From assembly GCF_000264905.1 (NCBI RefSeq), contig NW_006763133.1:2799152-2863151 (forward strand): DNA of 64,000 nt, written 5' to 3'. The notes beneath the pieces were generated by a model. The model saw only the letters and a list, made by a program, of their open reading frames with translations, did not search any database and was not told the origin of the DNA. Made by a program: the position numbers and the translations under genes. Shown in pieces: positions 23,533 to 35,203 of the stretch. Source of the DNA: Stereum hirsutum FP-91666 SS1 (taxonomy: Eukaryota; Basidiomycota; Agaricomycetes; Russulales; Stereaceae). The first letter of the stretch is position 1; every line of letters starts with the position of its first letter.

Positions 23533-24329
23533 ATGGTTCTCCGCGCCGGTCGTCGCACGACCATCCAGGAGAATGAGGCCCTGGTCAAGGCCATCGCGCC
23601 AGACATCTACGCCAAACTAGCAGAGAATCTCAAAGGAATTCACCACCACAAGAAGATAGTTAATGGCGATGACGACATGACGCTGGCTCGTATGGAGACC
23701 GGTACGGAGGGGCAGAGTGGGGTGAAGGATGTGGTCTCCCACGTTTCGAAAGGCAAGAAGCGCATGCACGACTCGGATTCGCCTGACCCTCCAGACTCTG
23801 TTTCCTCACCTGCCCCTTCTAACGCGAAGAAAACGAAGACGACACACACAGACGTCGAGGTGCGAGTTTTCTAATCTTCCTTCATGACACTATTCTCATC
23901 TCGTTCCACTCAGGTTGGGATTCCAGGGAGATGCCTGGGCTGTTACAAACGCTTTACCGGAGACGTTGTCGCCCACATCATGGGCAGCGCATCGTCTTCT
24001 AAGTGCCACATGAAAGCGAGCTATAGGCGCATGGAAGGTGATTATGTTTTACCGGAGATATATTCGGTGGTTATTACGGAAGAGGTACGCGATATTCATT
24101 CCCGTTGTTCGTAAGCATATGAGTGCTCAGCTTTCTGTCTTAGGCTGCTGAGCTTGCTCGTTCCAGCACGAAACAGAGGAAGCGCGACTGCGCTCACCGT
24201 CTACAGGTCTGTCGTTCTTTCATACTACACCAACTATATCCTCCTGATTCTCTCTAGGCCTCGGGTGTAGCCAATGACGAAGTGAACGTGGACTCTGGAT
24301 GCAACGCGGGTTCGAGCTCTTTAGTATGA
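23533..24329 (+). CDS. Small Cys/His protein, possible zinc-binding
   Basis: Four exons join in the same phase at clear sites: GAG/GTGCGA to CTCAG; GAG/GTACGC to TCTTAG; CAG/GTCTGT to TCTAG. Exon 1 encodes MVLRAGRRTTIQENEALVKA, a helical Glu/Lys part and a Ser/Pro region with a basic cluster (NAKKTKTT). Exon 2 holds CLGCYKRFTGDVVAHIMGS, then KCHMKASY and YVLPEIYSVVITEE. The C-x2-C-x(n)-H-x(n)-C-x-H spacing resembles a single zinc finger but matches no named class I know. Exons 3 and 4 add a basic stretch (STKQRKRDCAHRLQ) and a short acidic tail. The product is about 220 residues, perhaps nuclear. Function unknown; the joined frame over three introns is the main support. Confidence 0.6.
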
Positions 24330-25215
24330 ACATGGCGCGGGTGGTATAGGGGAAGTTTTCCCAGCCCCCTCGTCTCGCTGCCCTTGCACATATGTGTCCC
24401 CCCTCTCACATGACACTTCAATCGTCTCTCTTGTTCTCGAACGGTCTTTTGCACGTACCCCGTCTGTTTCTTTTGCCTGTGCTTCATCCATTCTCATTTT
24501 CGCCTGTCTCTGTCCCGAACGGTCTCTCTCTCGTCTGCCCCTGTCCTGCTTGGTCTCTCTCATATCTGTCTATGCTTCGCTCAGTCCTTTCCTTGTTCGG
24601 TCTTTTTCTCGTTCGATCTTTGCTTGTCTGTTCAGTGTTTCTGTTTCGTCTGTTCCTGTGTCGCCGGCCTCACCCTCGCACTTAGTCTCTCTCGTCCGTT
24701 TGTCTGTGCCTCACCCATCATTCTGTTTCGACGCATAGTTCTTGACTGTACAGCCCCGTTATACTCTTCGAGCCTGTCGGATTAATTATCTCCCCTCTGC
24801 CTCTGCCCGTTTCAGTCTGCCCGCATTATACTTGTCATACTTAGGTTAGCAGCTCAGTAATGAGGTTTTTTGGCTGACCTCTGTGCAAAACTCGATTTGG
24901 GTCCATGACTCTTCTAAGTTTTAAGACATCTTAGCCATGAGACCATATTTTCAAACAACTTATGAGAGTATGCATTGCGCGAGGGTGCCTATGTGGCGCG
25001 GTCGCATGTTGAATACTTGGGTCTCGCAAACTGCGAAGCCAACACGAGACGGCAAATTGGCCCGGAACAATGCGATCAATCACAGTATTCGCTTCCGGAT
25101 CTTCCGTTCCTTCTGAGCCACTCAGTGCGCCGTTTCGAGCGTGGATGGTCGGTTTCGAGAGCTGTGAGGCCAGGAAAGATTCTGGATGTAGTCCAGCTTA
25201 GCTGGACGATGATAA
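24330..25215. other. Gene-free region upstream of the tRNA
   Basis: About 900 bp of T/C-rich sequence, including repeated CTGTC/CTCGT-type words at 24450-24720, with no supported gene. The plus-strand frames here are low-complexity Ser/Leu/Arg translations of that composition. It probably includes the 3' UTR of the gene ending at 24329. Confidence 0.5.
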
Positions 25216-25338
25216 GACACTTTAGCCAAGTGGTTACGGCGACAGATTCGAACGGCCGCGGAGTTTGAAATTCCGGCATCTTCCGGCCCGAATATCTGTT
25301 TCCCTCTGGGAGCGCAGGTTCAAATCCTGCAGGTGTCG
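25216..25338 (+). tRNA. tRNA-Ser (anticodon CGA) with intron
   Basis: The acceptor stem GACACTT pairs with AGGTGTC over 7 bp (one G-U), followed by G73, the usual serine discriminator. The D stem is GCC/GGC. The anticodon stem ACAGA/TCTGT encloses TTCGAA-A with anticodon CGA at 25249-25251. A 41-nt intron (25253-25293) sits one base 3' of the anticodon, the standard position. The long variable arm (TCCC/GGGA) marks a class II tRNA, and the T arm is GCAGG-TTCAAAT-CCTGC. A T-run (GTTTTGC) follows shortly downstream. The reverse strand gives a spurious frame with AGFEPALPEGNR, a common artefact of tRNA genes. Confidence 0.93.
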
Positions 25339-25433
25339 TATCGTTTTGCTCTTGTATCAACCAAACAAGATGCGTGTACCATCGTTGACTTTTTTAAGAG
25401 GTCAATAAAGCTTCAGAACGGGCTGACATGACG

Positions 25434-25500
25434 CGCGACATCCTAATCGACATCCTAACCAAGTGGTTACAGCAACCGTGGGATAAATTTGCCCATTTAG
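25434..25500 (+). other. Possible tRNA-like fragment
   Basis: CCAAGTGGTTACAGCAACC resembles the D-arm region of the tRNA-Ser about 240 bp upstream (CCAAGTGGTTACGGCGAC). No matching acceptor 3' half, anticodon arm or T arm follows. A short direct repeat (CGACATCCTAA twice) lies just before it. It could be a decayed partial copy of the tRNA or a coincidence. Confidence 0.3.
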
Positions 25501-25591
25501 GGTGAAGAGCACTCGAGAGACTTGTTGACATCACCGCTGCCGTCTTTCACGCTCTTCCATTCGGCTCAACAGTTCGAGCAGGGCTATTGAG

Positions 25592-28500
25592 ATGGATTTG
25601 TTTGTCTTTTTGACCCGTTACGCTGCTGTCTGTAATTGACAACCCTTCTGTTATAGCTTGGAGTTGAACGTTCACCAACTCATCCTCACTGACCTCGCCG
25701 CGAGTGTCGGCGGTTCTTCTGAGCATGGCTCGGACCCCAGTCTCGATTCTTCAATCAATATCATAACCTCTAAAGTGACGACGCGCGAGATATCGGATGC
25801 CGAACCTACCGATAATGCTGCACAAGCGGTTGAGAAAGTGTTCATGGTACGCTATCAATTCTACGCCCTTGACTTTCGCACTCACACTCTTAATAGCCCG
25901 CGTCAAGGGCGAGGTGTAACATTGGCTTTGGCGAACTGGCCATCAATCTTCCACATGACCTTGTTCCCAGCGCTGTCCCTGTACTCCTGGATATCTTGCG
26001 GGACATACCATTCATCGACTTTGACCATAACTTAACCTGGGACGGTGCGTCGTTTGGACGTCGGTGGTGACACTCAGGCTGACCGAAATTCCAGATTGGT
26101 CACTCCCCGACCAGCTAGCTTATTCTACGATATCTGCGCTACTTCAGTTAGCAAATAATTATCAAGACTACAGGAACGCGATAACGGAGGCCATTCTTAA
26201 CTTTACCTCCATCATTGTCCACCGCATACAGCATGAGAACGGTATGCAGTGCCATATATACACGCTGCCGCCAGACTAATGCGTCTCTTAGCCTCCGACG
26301 TTTTGACCCACTATTCCCCTTCGTTTCATGGTTTCTACCGTGCCGTCACCTCTACGCCATTCTCGTGGAGTCTGCAAGACTGGACCACCCTCTCTCAGCA
26401 CATGAACGTTCTCTTCTCCCCAGACGTGATCGAACACTTAAATCGCTCTCTCGTCGACGTCTTCCAATCTGACGACGACGATGACATTGATACCCACCAC
26501 TACATCCAGACTCTCATCTCCCGCTATGTCTCTCGCGGGCGTCCTCTGAACGGATACTTTCTCGTGTGCTGCGTCATCGAGGCCCAGTGGACCATTCTAT
26601 CGCAGACACTTTGTCCCCCAGGCCCAACGCCGAGAAGTACCGGATCCGCTCCTGTAGAAGCTGCAGCTGCGAACGAAGCATGGTCCGCTCTGACGCGCCA
26701 CACTGCCGACGAATCTACTGTGGTTGACTCTGCCGTGCAGGTTTCACTCAAGGCGACACTAGACCTGGCCATGCAATGTTTCTCGGAACTATTGGTCCAG
26801 ATTGAAGAAATGGAATCCGAACCTTCACTAGACACGTATGCCTGGGAGACAATGTCGGAGAGTCTGGTGGGTTCTTGTTCTGACTGTTACAGGTGGACCC
26901 AGGCTCACAGTCGCCGCTCAGAAACTTGCTTCTGTTTGCGCAGTTGCTCTCGGAGCTCTGGACGATAGCTTACTCTCCCGCCTCAGAATTCTGCTTAGCA
27001 CAGAATCTCCCATCTCGGATAGCCTGGTTCAAGTTGCTGCCCTGAAGGCTATCACGGTGCTCGTACAACAGTAAGCCTCCACAACACCACCGCTGCTGCA
27101 TTGCTAACACCCCACCAGCTTCCCAGAAAATGCATCGTCGATGGCCATTCATTTACGCCGCTTCATCACCTCTCCTCTTCCCGCCTTCGAGTTTGAGTTC
27201 ATCAGCGAAACGCGCGCCCCAGCCACTCTCGCCGCAGCTGCTAAATGTTTTGCTCTTTGCATGAAGGTGTGCTTTATTACATTCTCGCATGCAGCTTTAG
27301 TTGACATAGATATAGCTCGCTCCAGGGGACGACCTCGTTATGTCTAACATATACTCCCTACTCAATTATATCGCCGCTACCAGCAAGGAGACGTACGATG
27401 TCAATGGACCCTTGAACGGCGGCATGAACGGCTCAGACCACAACACGCTCTACTCGATCGAAACCGGTTTGCGTGCTTATACGGAAGATGAACGCAGGCT
27501 TATCGGTATCAGCACCATATCCGTCGTGGCAAGGTTGGCCTTGGACTTTAAAGAAGAAGAGGTATGTCATACTGTCCCGTCACACGCCAGTTTCTCATCG
27601 CTGAACACGATAATGTAGGTCACAAAGCTCACTATAGCGATGCTCGTTCAACGTCTTCGTGCAGCAGAACCTACAGTGGAGGCAGCTATCGCCCACAATC
27701 TCGTCGACTTAGCGTTGGCCGCTCCTGAAGAATCCTTCATAGACATAATTCGGGCTTTCTCTACACTCAACCTTTCCGCAAACATGGACGACCCTCGTTT
27801 CTCGAACAATATGGTCGGTCACATAGAAATAACACACGGTTGATGACACTGACCGGCCCCTTTGCTTCCCAGGTCCTCGCGGCGCAGACCAGGCTCGCTC
27901 AAGAATTGCATCAACGACCAGAGTTCTACGACATATACCTCCTCGAGCTATTGACGCTATTCCGCGACAAAGGTGTGGCGATCCAGAACATTTCTGCCTC
28001 CGTTCATCAAAACAAGGTGACACCTCTTTTCATATCTATCTACACGCAGCTAATGCAGTTGTATTCAAGGTGGAAGAGATGATCGAGCAGTTGGTCTCGC
28101 TCTTGTTACCCATCGATGCTCTCCTCGGTCACACGGGTTATCATCCGGAGAATACCGCCACGCCAGAAATGACTGCCCAATTCCGGGACATGTGGTTCTT
28201 GTGCACTCTCTTCGACTTCTACGCCTCGGACGAGAAGGGTGTCTCTGCCACGGATTGGAGAAGACCGGCTCTCTCTCGCATAGCTGTGAAAGCCCCAGCA
28301 CTGGTGTCGGAGGAAGCCCATGAATCACTTGCTAGTGACATTGAGTATAGCAATGTTCTGCGCCAGGACTATGCGCGAACGGTAAGACAGTCGATGCTCT
28401 GGTGTATTAATTACCATTGACGTGATCCCAGAACTCGCCAAGGCACCGTACCGCGCTCTCGAAGTATCTACCGAACCATTTTTCGCAGATTCGTTACCTC

Positions 28501-31500
28501 TCACCGGCACAGGTCGTTCTCTTGCTCACAATGCACCAAGTCGAGAGCATGCGATCAGCTACCGGGCGCCCAGCTTCCCTAGTGCAGTATTTCGTCAACA
28601 ACAGTGTCAATCAGCAGACCGAGCTGAGTACTTGCATGCAGTCAATGGCGATCAGGGTAGGAGTTTGCAGATTACAGCCGTTGACGAAAGCTCACACTCG
28701 TTGCTTTGTTTTTATAGGTTATGGATGGCTCGGAGCTCGAGTTAAGCGTGCAAGCGAGGAACCAAGTGTTGCCAGAACCTCTATCGAAAGAGCTTCAGAA
28801 ACTGCTTGTCGGAAGCACACACCGTGTAGCCAAGGCCCGAGATGTTGCGTTCCAATATCTCAATCGGCTGCTCGTCTCATTCCCGTCTCTGCTGTGCGAC
28901 CCGCCATTGGTTTTCGCTATCTTGGAAGTTCTAACTCTTCTACGTCGCTCATGCGAAAACGAATTGATTGACGAGGTTTGTTCGCAAAGTCTGCGTGGAC
29001 TACTACGCTGCTGACGTTTATTTTTACAGTACAATCCAGTCTACGAATTCTACTCCGAAAGGGCGAACATAACGCTTCAGCTCAGCGATGATTATCAAGT
29101 GCGAGACGAGATTCTGGGCAAGCTTGAGCGCAGTACGAACACCTGGTTTGACCTTGCCATCGGCCGCGCTCCGATGGAGCTCCAAACCACTTTGCAGGTA
29201 GATTGACCTCACATGAGAGTCTGTCCACACACTCACATCCCTTCTCAGAAATACCTCGCCATTAATCAGTCATTGACGCCGGTGGACTCTGTTGATTTGG
29301 GTGCCTCGATTGCCGAACGATTTGGCAAAGTCATAGGACCGGTTGAGCGGAAGCTCTGTCAGTTTTTGCTTTGGCCACCATAACGCAATTTTGCGTACTG
29401 AATCCTCCCCTCTAGCTTCTCTTGCCACTTTGTCGAAGCACAAGCCGGACCGTGCGAAGACCCTGACTAGCCAGATTGCGTCCAAGGCGTACTTCGCTGG
29501 CGAAATTGCAGGGCTTCGCCTTGCAAGCCGACGCGGTAAATATCCACGGTTATACCATCTATATTATCGCATGCTAATGCCCCTTCCCTCGCTGCAGGCC
29601 AAAACATCGAAACGGCCCCTACAGACGAGGATCCTGTTGCTGACATCGAAGCTCTCAAACAGACACTCGTCAAGACCCTCGATGATGTCCGCGAGAGACA
29701 CAGTAGTTTCACCATCCAGGACGTTAAACGCTTGCTCTTCCGTTGCTCCTCTGCCATTATCGCTATGTCCAAGGTACATATCTCCGTGGCATTGTCTGAA
29801 CTAATCTGCTGATGCGCATGGCAGTATGATCATACCCTGGTGCACCTCTGTGTCATGCTACCGTTCGAGGTCTTCACGCCGGCATCGATCGCGGCTGCAA
29901 TTGAAGTCTGGACATGGGTTATCTCAGAGCGCCCTGAATTCGAGATCGCTATGATGACCGAAATTCAGTCGGCTTGGATGATGTCGATTAAACATGGCAG
30001 AGGCCTCTTCTCACCAACTTTGAAGTGAGTCCTTCTCGAGCTTCTCCACTGGAACATCACTCAATACATCCCCCCAGTTACGACGATCCCTTCTACCATC
30101 CGATTGATTATGCGCCCACCGACAAGGAGATCCTCGACAGACTCACCAACAACGCCCGTCGCCACCTTGGGCCACATACCTTGATTCTGCAGATGTTCTT
30201 CAGTCGTTTGCAGGCCGCACGCTATCGCAAGCCTGGGATCATGTTCCTCTTGCAACGCATGGTGCTCTATTCTGCCAGGGCCCACCGAAACCTTAGGTGC
30301 GCCTCTGAAGCACTTCTGCATTTAAGGACAAACTAATTGACTTGTCCGAAGTACTCATGCTCTGGCTCGAGAACCAAGATTCTCGTTCTTACTGCTCGCA
30401 TTCGAAACGTTGCGCAGCTCCAGGCTTGATACGTTCTGCGAGCACATCCTTCGGGAAAGTCTTTATGTTGCCGCGTTCTCCTGGTTCGCTGTCCGACCAC
30501 AGTATGTGCTACGTTTACTGATCGGGTGGTAGATACTAAATCACTGCTCAGATGGTCTCATGGAGCGAATCGGCTGCAAATGGAGGCTGACATCAAGATA
30601 TTGAGCGAATTTTTGTCCATGCTGAAGCACGATTCTGCGAGGCTGTCGCACCACATCTCCAGTCTGTCTGCAGTTCAGGCAGCCGCCATGGATTCAAGTG
30701 AGCATCTCTCGGTCTAGTCTTTCATATAACATCGTCTGAAGTCCACACTCGACCCTCAGCCTACGTTGACCGCATCAAGAGCATGAGCACCCCATTAAAG
30801 CTCCTTGTGGAGAATGAGATGTATCGACTCTCCGTGTGGGCGAATCCCGTCGGTGAAGCTAAGCGAGGACATGACTACGCACAGACTGTGGAACGCACCA
30901 TGGTAGAAGTAAGCAGCCTACTTTGTGCCAAGAGGCCATCGTTGACATGCATACTTTAGCACACTTGGATAGCCGCCATTCGCACCGTATGGGAGGTGGA
31001 CCCCGCCATTGCCATCCATTTTGCGGAGCGATTCAAGCACCCTGTCGTCACGAATGAAGTGGCGCGGTCCGTCCGTTCAGAACCTCGCAAACTGCTTCAT
31101 GTAGCAGACGCTCTGCAATTCTTGGTCGGTGATAAGTTGGACGCCAGCGTTCATCGCGATCTAAAGGTGTGTCAAACTAAGTTTCTCCTGAGGTTACAGT
31201 TCCTAACGGCTTGAGAACAGTATCTACTCGTCTGGGACCCTGTACCTCCTGTCATCGCCGTGTCGTATTTCGAGCGTCGGTTCCAAAACAACCCGCTCAT
31301 TCTTCAGTATGCGCACCGAACCCTAGAGCAACATCCAGTGGACCTCTCTTTCTTCTTTGTTCCTCAGATTGTGCAGGCTCTGCGCTACGATGACCTTGGT
31401 TAGACTACCTGTGCTCTATGCGTTAACCAGTTCTCTAACGTCACACGTGGCAGGCTACGTCCAGCACTTTATATTCGAAGCAGCAAAGATCTCGCAGCTG

Positions 31501-33299
31501 TTCTGCCATCAGATCATCTGGAACATGAAGGCTAACTGTTACAAGGACGATATGGCTGAAGTCGTGAGTTTCGTTTCTTAGGATCACCACCTACTTGATA
31601 TTAATGTCATTGCAGGAGGACCCTATGAAACCCGCCCTCGACGCTATGACTGACCAGATCGTGGACTCGCTCTCCGGAGAAGCGAGAGACTTCTATGACC
31701 GAGAGTTTGGTTTCTTCAATGAGGTCACCTCCATCTCAGGGAAGCTCAAGCCTTATATCAAGAAGACCAAGCCGGAGAAAAAGGTCGAATTTGTCTCTGG
31801 CTGCGAATCAATTTAGGGAAACTGATGGGTATGCGTAGGCCAAGATCGACGAGGAGATGGCGAAGATTGTTGTCGACGTTGGAGTTTACCTACCCAGTAA
31901 CCCAGATGGTCAGGTCATTGACATCGACAAGAAGTCTGGCAGGCCTTTGCAGAGTCACGCCAAGGTTGGTCACTCATCCATTTTGTATATGCAACCTCTG
32001 ATACATGGTTTTGACAGGCACCGTTCATGGCCACGTTCAAAGTTCGCAAGCAAGAGGTTATCATCAGCGAAGATCCCGACGCGCTTACCACCGACGACGA
32101 GGGCGAGCGCCGCAGGGTCCACGACGTCTGGCTTCAAGCTATCTTCAAGGTTGGAGACGATTGTCGTCAAGATGTCCTTGCTCTGCAAGTCATCGCGATG
32201 TTCAAGAACATCTTCACAAGCGTTGGACTGACTCTGTACCTGTACCCGTACCGAGTTACTGCGACTGCTCCAGGGGTATGTGCCGTCGTTTACCCGTTCA
32301 TACCTCTTTTGTGCTTATATCCTGTTGTAGTGTGGCGTCATCGATGTCGTCCCCAACGCCACTTCTCGTGATGAGATGGGTCGTGCTAAAGTAAACGACT
32401 TGCTCGATTTCTTCGTCGCCAGATACGGCGGCCAAGACTCCGTCGCGTTTCAAAAGGCCCGCTTGAACTTCATCCAATCCATGGCTGCGTACTCCCTCGC
32501 TTGCTACATCTTGCAGATCAAGGATCGTCACAACGGTAACATCATGATTGACGGCGAGGGCCACATTGTCCACATCGGTGCGTTTTGGCCGATCCTATTC
32601 TGTAGCTTGTTATTTATGACATTTCGGGTCCAGATTTTGGGTTCCTGTTCGATATAGATGAGTCCTTCTCCCATCCCATTGTCTCCTGTATGCATGGCCT
32701 GACTAGGTTCTCTTTCTCCCCTTCGCGTGTTTACGTCCTGGAGTGAGTACTTTCTTCATAGCATGCCTTCCCACAAGCCTCATCCTGACCTTCTTTCCAG
32801 GGTGTCAAATTCGAACCTTCATCTTTCAAATTGAACCACGAAATGGTCGTGCTCATGGGCGGCCGCTACTCCCAAGGCTACGCCCTCTTCCAACAACTCA
32901 CCGTCAAAGCATTCCTCGCCATCCGACCCCATGCAGAACAGCTTATCAGCACCGTGCAGCTCATGCTCGATACGGGTCTGCCCAGTTTCAAAGGTGAGGG
33001 CACGATAAAGAGGTTGAGGGATAGGTACGCGTTGGGGTTGAATGAGAGGCAGGCCGCGGAGTGGATGATGGCTATTGTGAAGAATGCGCATGAGAACGTG
33101 AGGAGTACGGCGTATGATGAGTTCCAGAGGGTAAGTTTCGCAAATTTTCTCTTCTTTGAGGGAGAACTGACGAATCTTCATTGGGTCGGTTGCAATTATA
33201 GCTTCAAAACGGTGCGTTGACGTTCCCGTTCCCGTCAATTTCGATTGTATCCATGATGCTGATCAACTTTCCGTATATACAGGTATTCCGTACAAGTGA
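25592..33299 (+). CDS. STT4: Phosphatidylinositol 4-kinase alpha (Stt4)
   Basis: This 7.7-kb gene has many short introns and a product of about 2,000 residues, the family's usual size. It phosphorylates phosphatidylinositol at the 4 position at the plasma membrane. The N-terminal two thirds is a helical solenoid (for example LSTCMQSMAIR, VFAILEVLTLLRRSCENELI, YNPVYEFYSERANITLQLSD). The PI3Ka/helical region includes VDPAIAIHFAERF and DKLDASVHRDLK. The kinase domain has PFMATFKVRKQEV, IFKVGDDCRQDVLALQVI, FVARYGGQDSVAFQKARLNF, the catalytic loop LQIKDRHNGNIMID, the DFGFLFDI activation segment (formed across an intron) and FKLNHEMVVLMGG. The end LQNGIPYK appears only after two last introns. The start needs an 8-nt first exon (ATGGATTT, 25592-25599) joined over a 57-nt intron, giving MDFLELNVHQLILTDLAASV. 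Confidence 0.93.
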
Positions 33300-33441
33300 T
33301 CCATTCACTGCTAGCATACATCCTACTAAAGCATCTTCTTTGGCGCCGAATATACCCAATACTTGTTTATCATCACAATTCTGCATGATCATCATAGCTT
33401 GCTCAAAAGCTACCATTCGTTCCCTTCCGCCCTCGAATGAG

Positions 33442-34697
33442 CTACTCTTCCTCCTTGCCCGGCCAATAGGTCATCTGCGCACAACCAAAGGAAGTGTCAA
33501 TATTAACTCCGACTTTCAAAGCGACAGAAGGTGAAAGACCCAAGCAAAAAGCCCAGAAGGGGCGAAGACAAAGAAGTAACATACGAAATGCCTATGATGT
33601 TCCTTCGCGCCCGCTTCGTCAATCGCTTCTACTTCTTCGGGCGTAAGGTCTGGTGCTTCCGCCGCAGCGAGGTATCCTTTCAACCTCTCTTCCTGCTTCG
33701 TCGTCCTATACATAAATGACACAGACCATCAGTCGCCCATGGGCGAGTCACCAGCAGACTGAGACTAAATAAGAGGACAGAATGAATTCAGAACGTACGT
33801 GACGAACACAACACCTTTCGCCCTCTGCCCCGCCATCAACACCGCACCCTCAGAAACCGGCATGCCTGCCGTTTCGGACAATCTCTGCGCCACACTGGAG
33901 AGCACGGTGTCCAGAGTCGCACTCCTGGATCTGAAAAGAGGTGACAGACCGGCGAATGAAGCGGTCACGATACCGTGTTTGTCATGGAACGCGAGAAGAG
34001 AGGCCATGGTGTCGTGGACATGGGGATGATACTCGATCTGTATCTGCGGTCAACAACCTCGTCGAAGACGAGAAGTATTCGACTTATGATAGAGCTGACC
34101 TGATTAACAGCCGGAACGATCCTCGCGCCCTCCATGACCTCCTCCAACTCCCTCTCCCTAAAATTACTAACCCCCACACTCCTAGCCAACCCCTCCCTCT
34201 TCACATCCTCGCACTCCCTCCACACTTCCCTCAACTTACTACTACCCTCGCCGGCAGGCTCACCCCATCCCATCGGCGTATGCATCAAAAACAGATCGAC
34301 GTATTCCACTTGTAACCTTGTCAATGACGCCTTTAAGCTGTCCCGGACGGTTTCCCCGGGAGCAAGTTGGTGGAATTTGGTGGTTATGTAGAGCGTGGAG
34401 CGATCGACGCCGGAAGAGAGGATGCCTAAACCGAGGGAGGCTTCGTTGCCGTACATCTGAGCTCCTGGTCACCATGTATGTCAATGTATAAGTAGAATCA
34501 AATGGTCAGAAGAGGTTCAAATGGTATAGCAAGGAGAGGAAGGGATGCGTACCGTCGAGATGCGTGAAGCCGGCCTTGATAGCAGCCGTCACCATCCGCT
34601 CGCACTCTTTGTCTTTCTGGTATAATGCGGTACCCGTGCCATATCCAAGCCAGGGAATCGCGTTCCCGTCGTTCAATTTGATGGATGTGTTAGCCAT
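33442..34697 (-). CDS. Aldo-keto reductase, tandem copy 1
   Basis: The protein starts MANTSIKLNDGNAIPWLGYG. The AKR tetrad is present: Asp in THLDG and Tyr in AQMYGNE (joined across an intron), Lys in LYITTKFHQLAP, His in DLFLMHTPMGW. SVGVSNFRERELEEVME, VPAVNQ and IEYHPH follow as in the family, and then AKGVVFVT, RTTKQEERLKGYLAAAE and LTPEEVEAIDEAGAKEHH. The last exon is very short: TTC/GTATGT to GTGCGCAG yields MTYWPGKEEE and a TAG at 33442. It converges on the STT4 gene 142 bp away. The family reduces carbonyls with NADPH; GYGTGTALY resembles fungal conjugated-polyketone reductases as I recall them. The substrate is unknown. Confidence 0.88.
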
Positions 34698-35203
34698 TAC
34701 TCATTAATTCAGTGCTGGCTGGATGTTTCGTGGTCAGTAGATGTAGAGACGGATATCGTGCTCTGTGAAAGGACAAGGAGTGGGTGGAGCCCGTAATGTT
34801 AATATGGGCCTTTATAGCCCCATTGACCAGTCGAAGCTCCCAGCTGCAGACCCAAGGGAACGTTCGGACTCCCGATGACGATGACGCACCGCTGGATACT
34901 TATAAGGAATCAGAACTTGAGCTTACATCCAAGAATAACATAGCAGCGACCACGACTGAAATGGGTTTGACATAGAGAGAAAGCGTGGAGGCCAAGGTCC
35001 AGGCGATTGAGTGGCCATGCTCACGGTCTGAGGGATCGTCAACGTGCCTATAGGCTATTTGGCAGAGTGACATAGCCGTCCATCAAACGTCAACATACAA
35101 ACATAGTGATACAACTTCCTTGTTTCGAAGCTTGTCTACAACAATCGGCTGATCCGCGTAGTACAATTCATTTCCCGTCCGCAAGAACGCCTCATGCCAT
35201 TGC
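34698..35203. other. Spacer between tandem reductases
   Basis: A 506-bp spacer holding the promoter of copy 1 and the 3' end of copy 2. No gene, RNA or strong repeat was seen; a plus-strand frame at 34784-34975 is unsupported. Confidence 0.45.

Noticed and set aside
25076..25360. Minus-strand frame with AGFEPALPEGNR
   Set aside because: It is the antisense translation of the tRNA-Ser gene and its flank, a well-known artefact.
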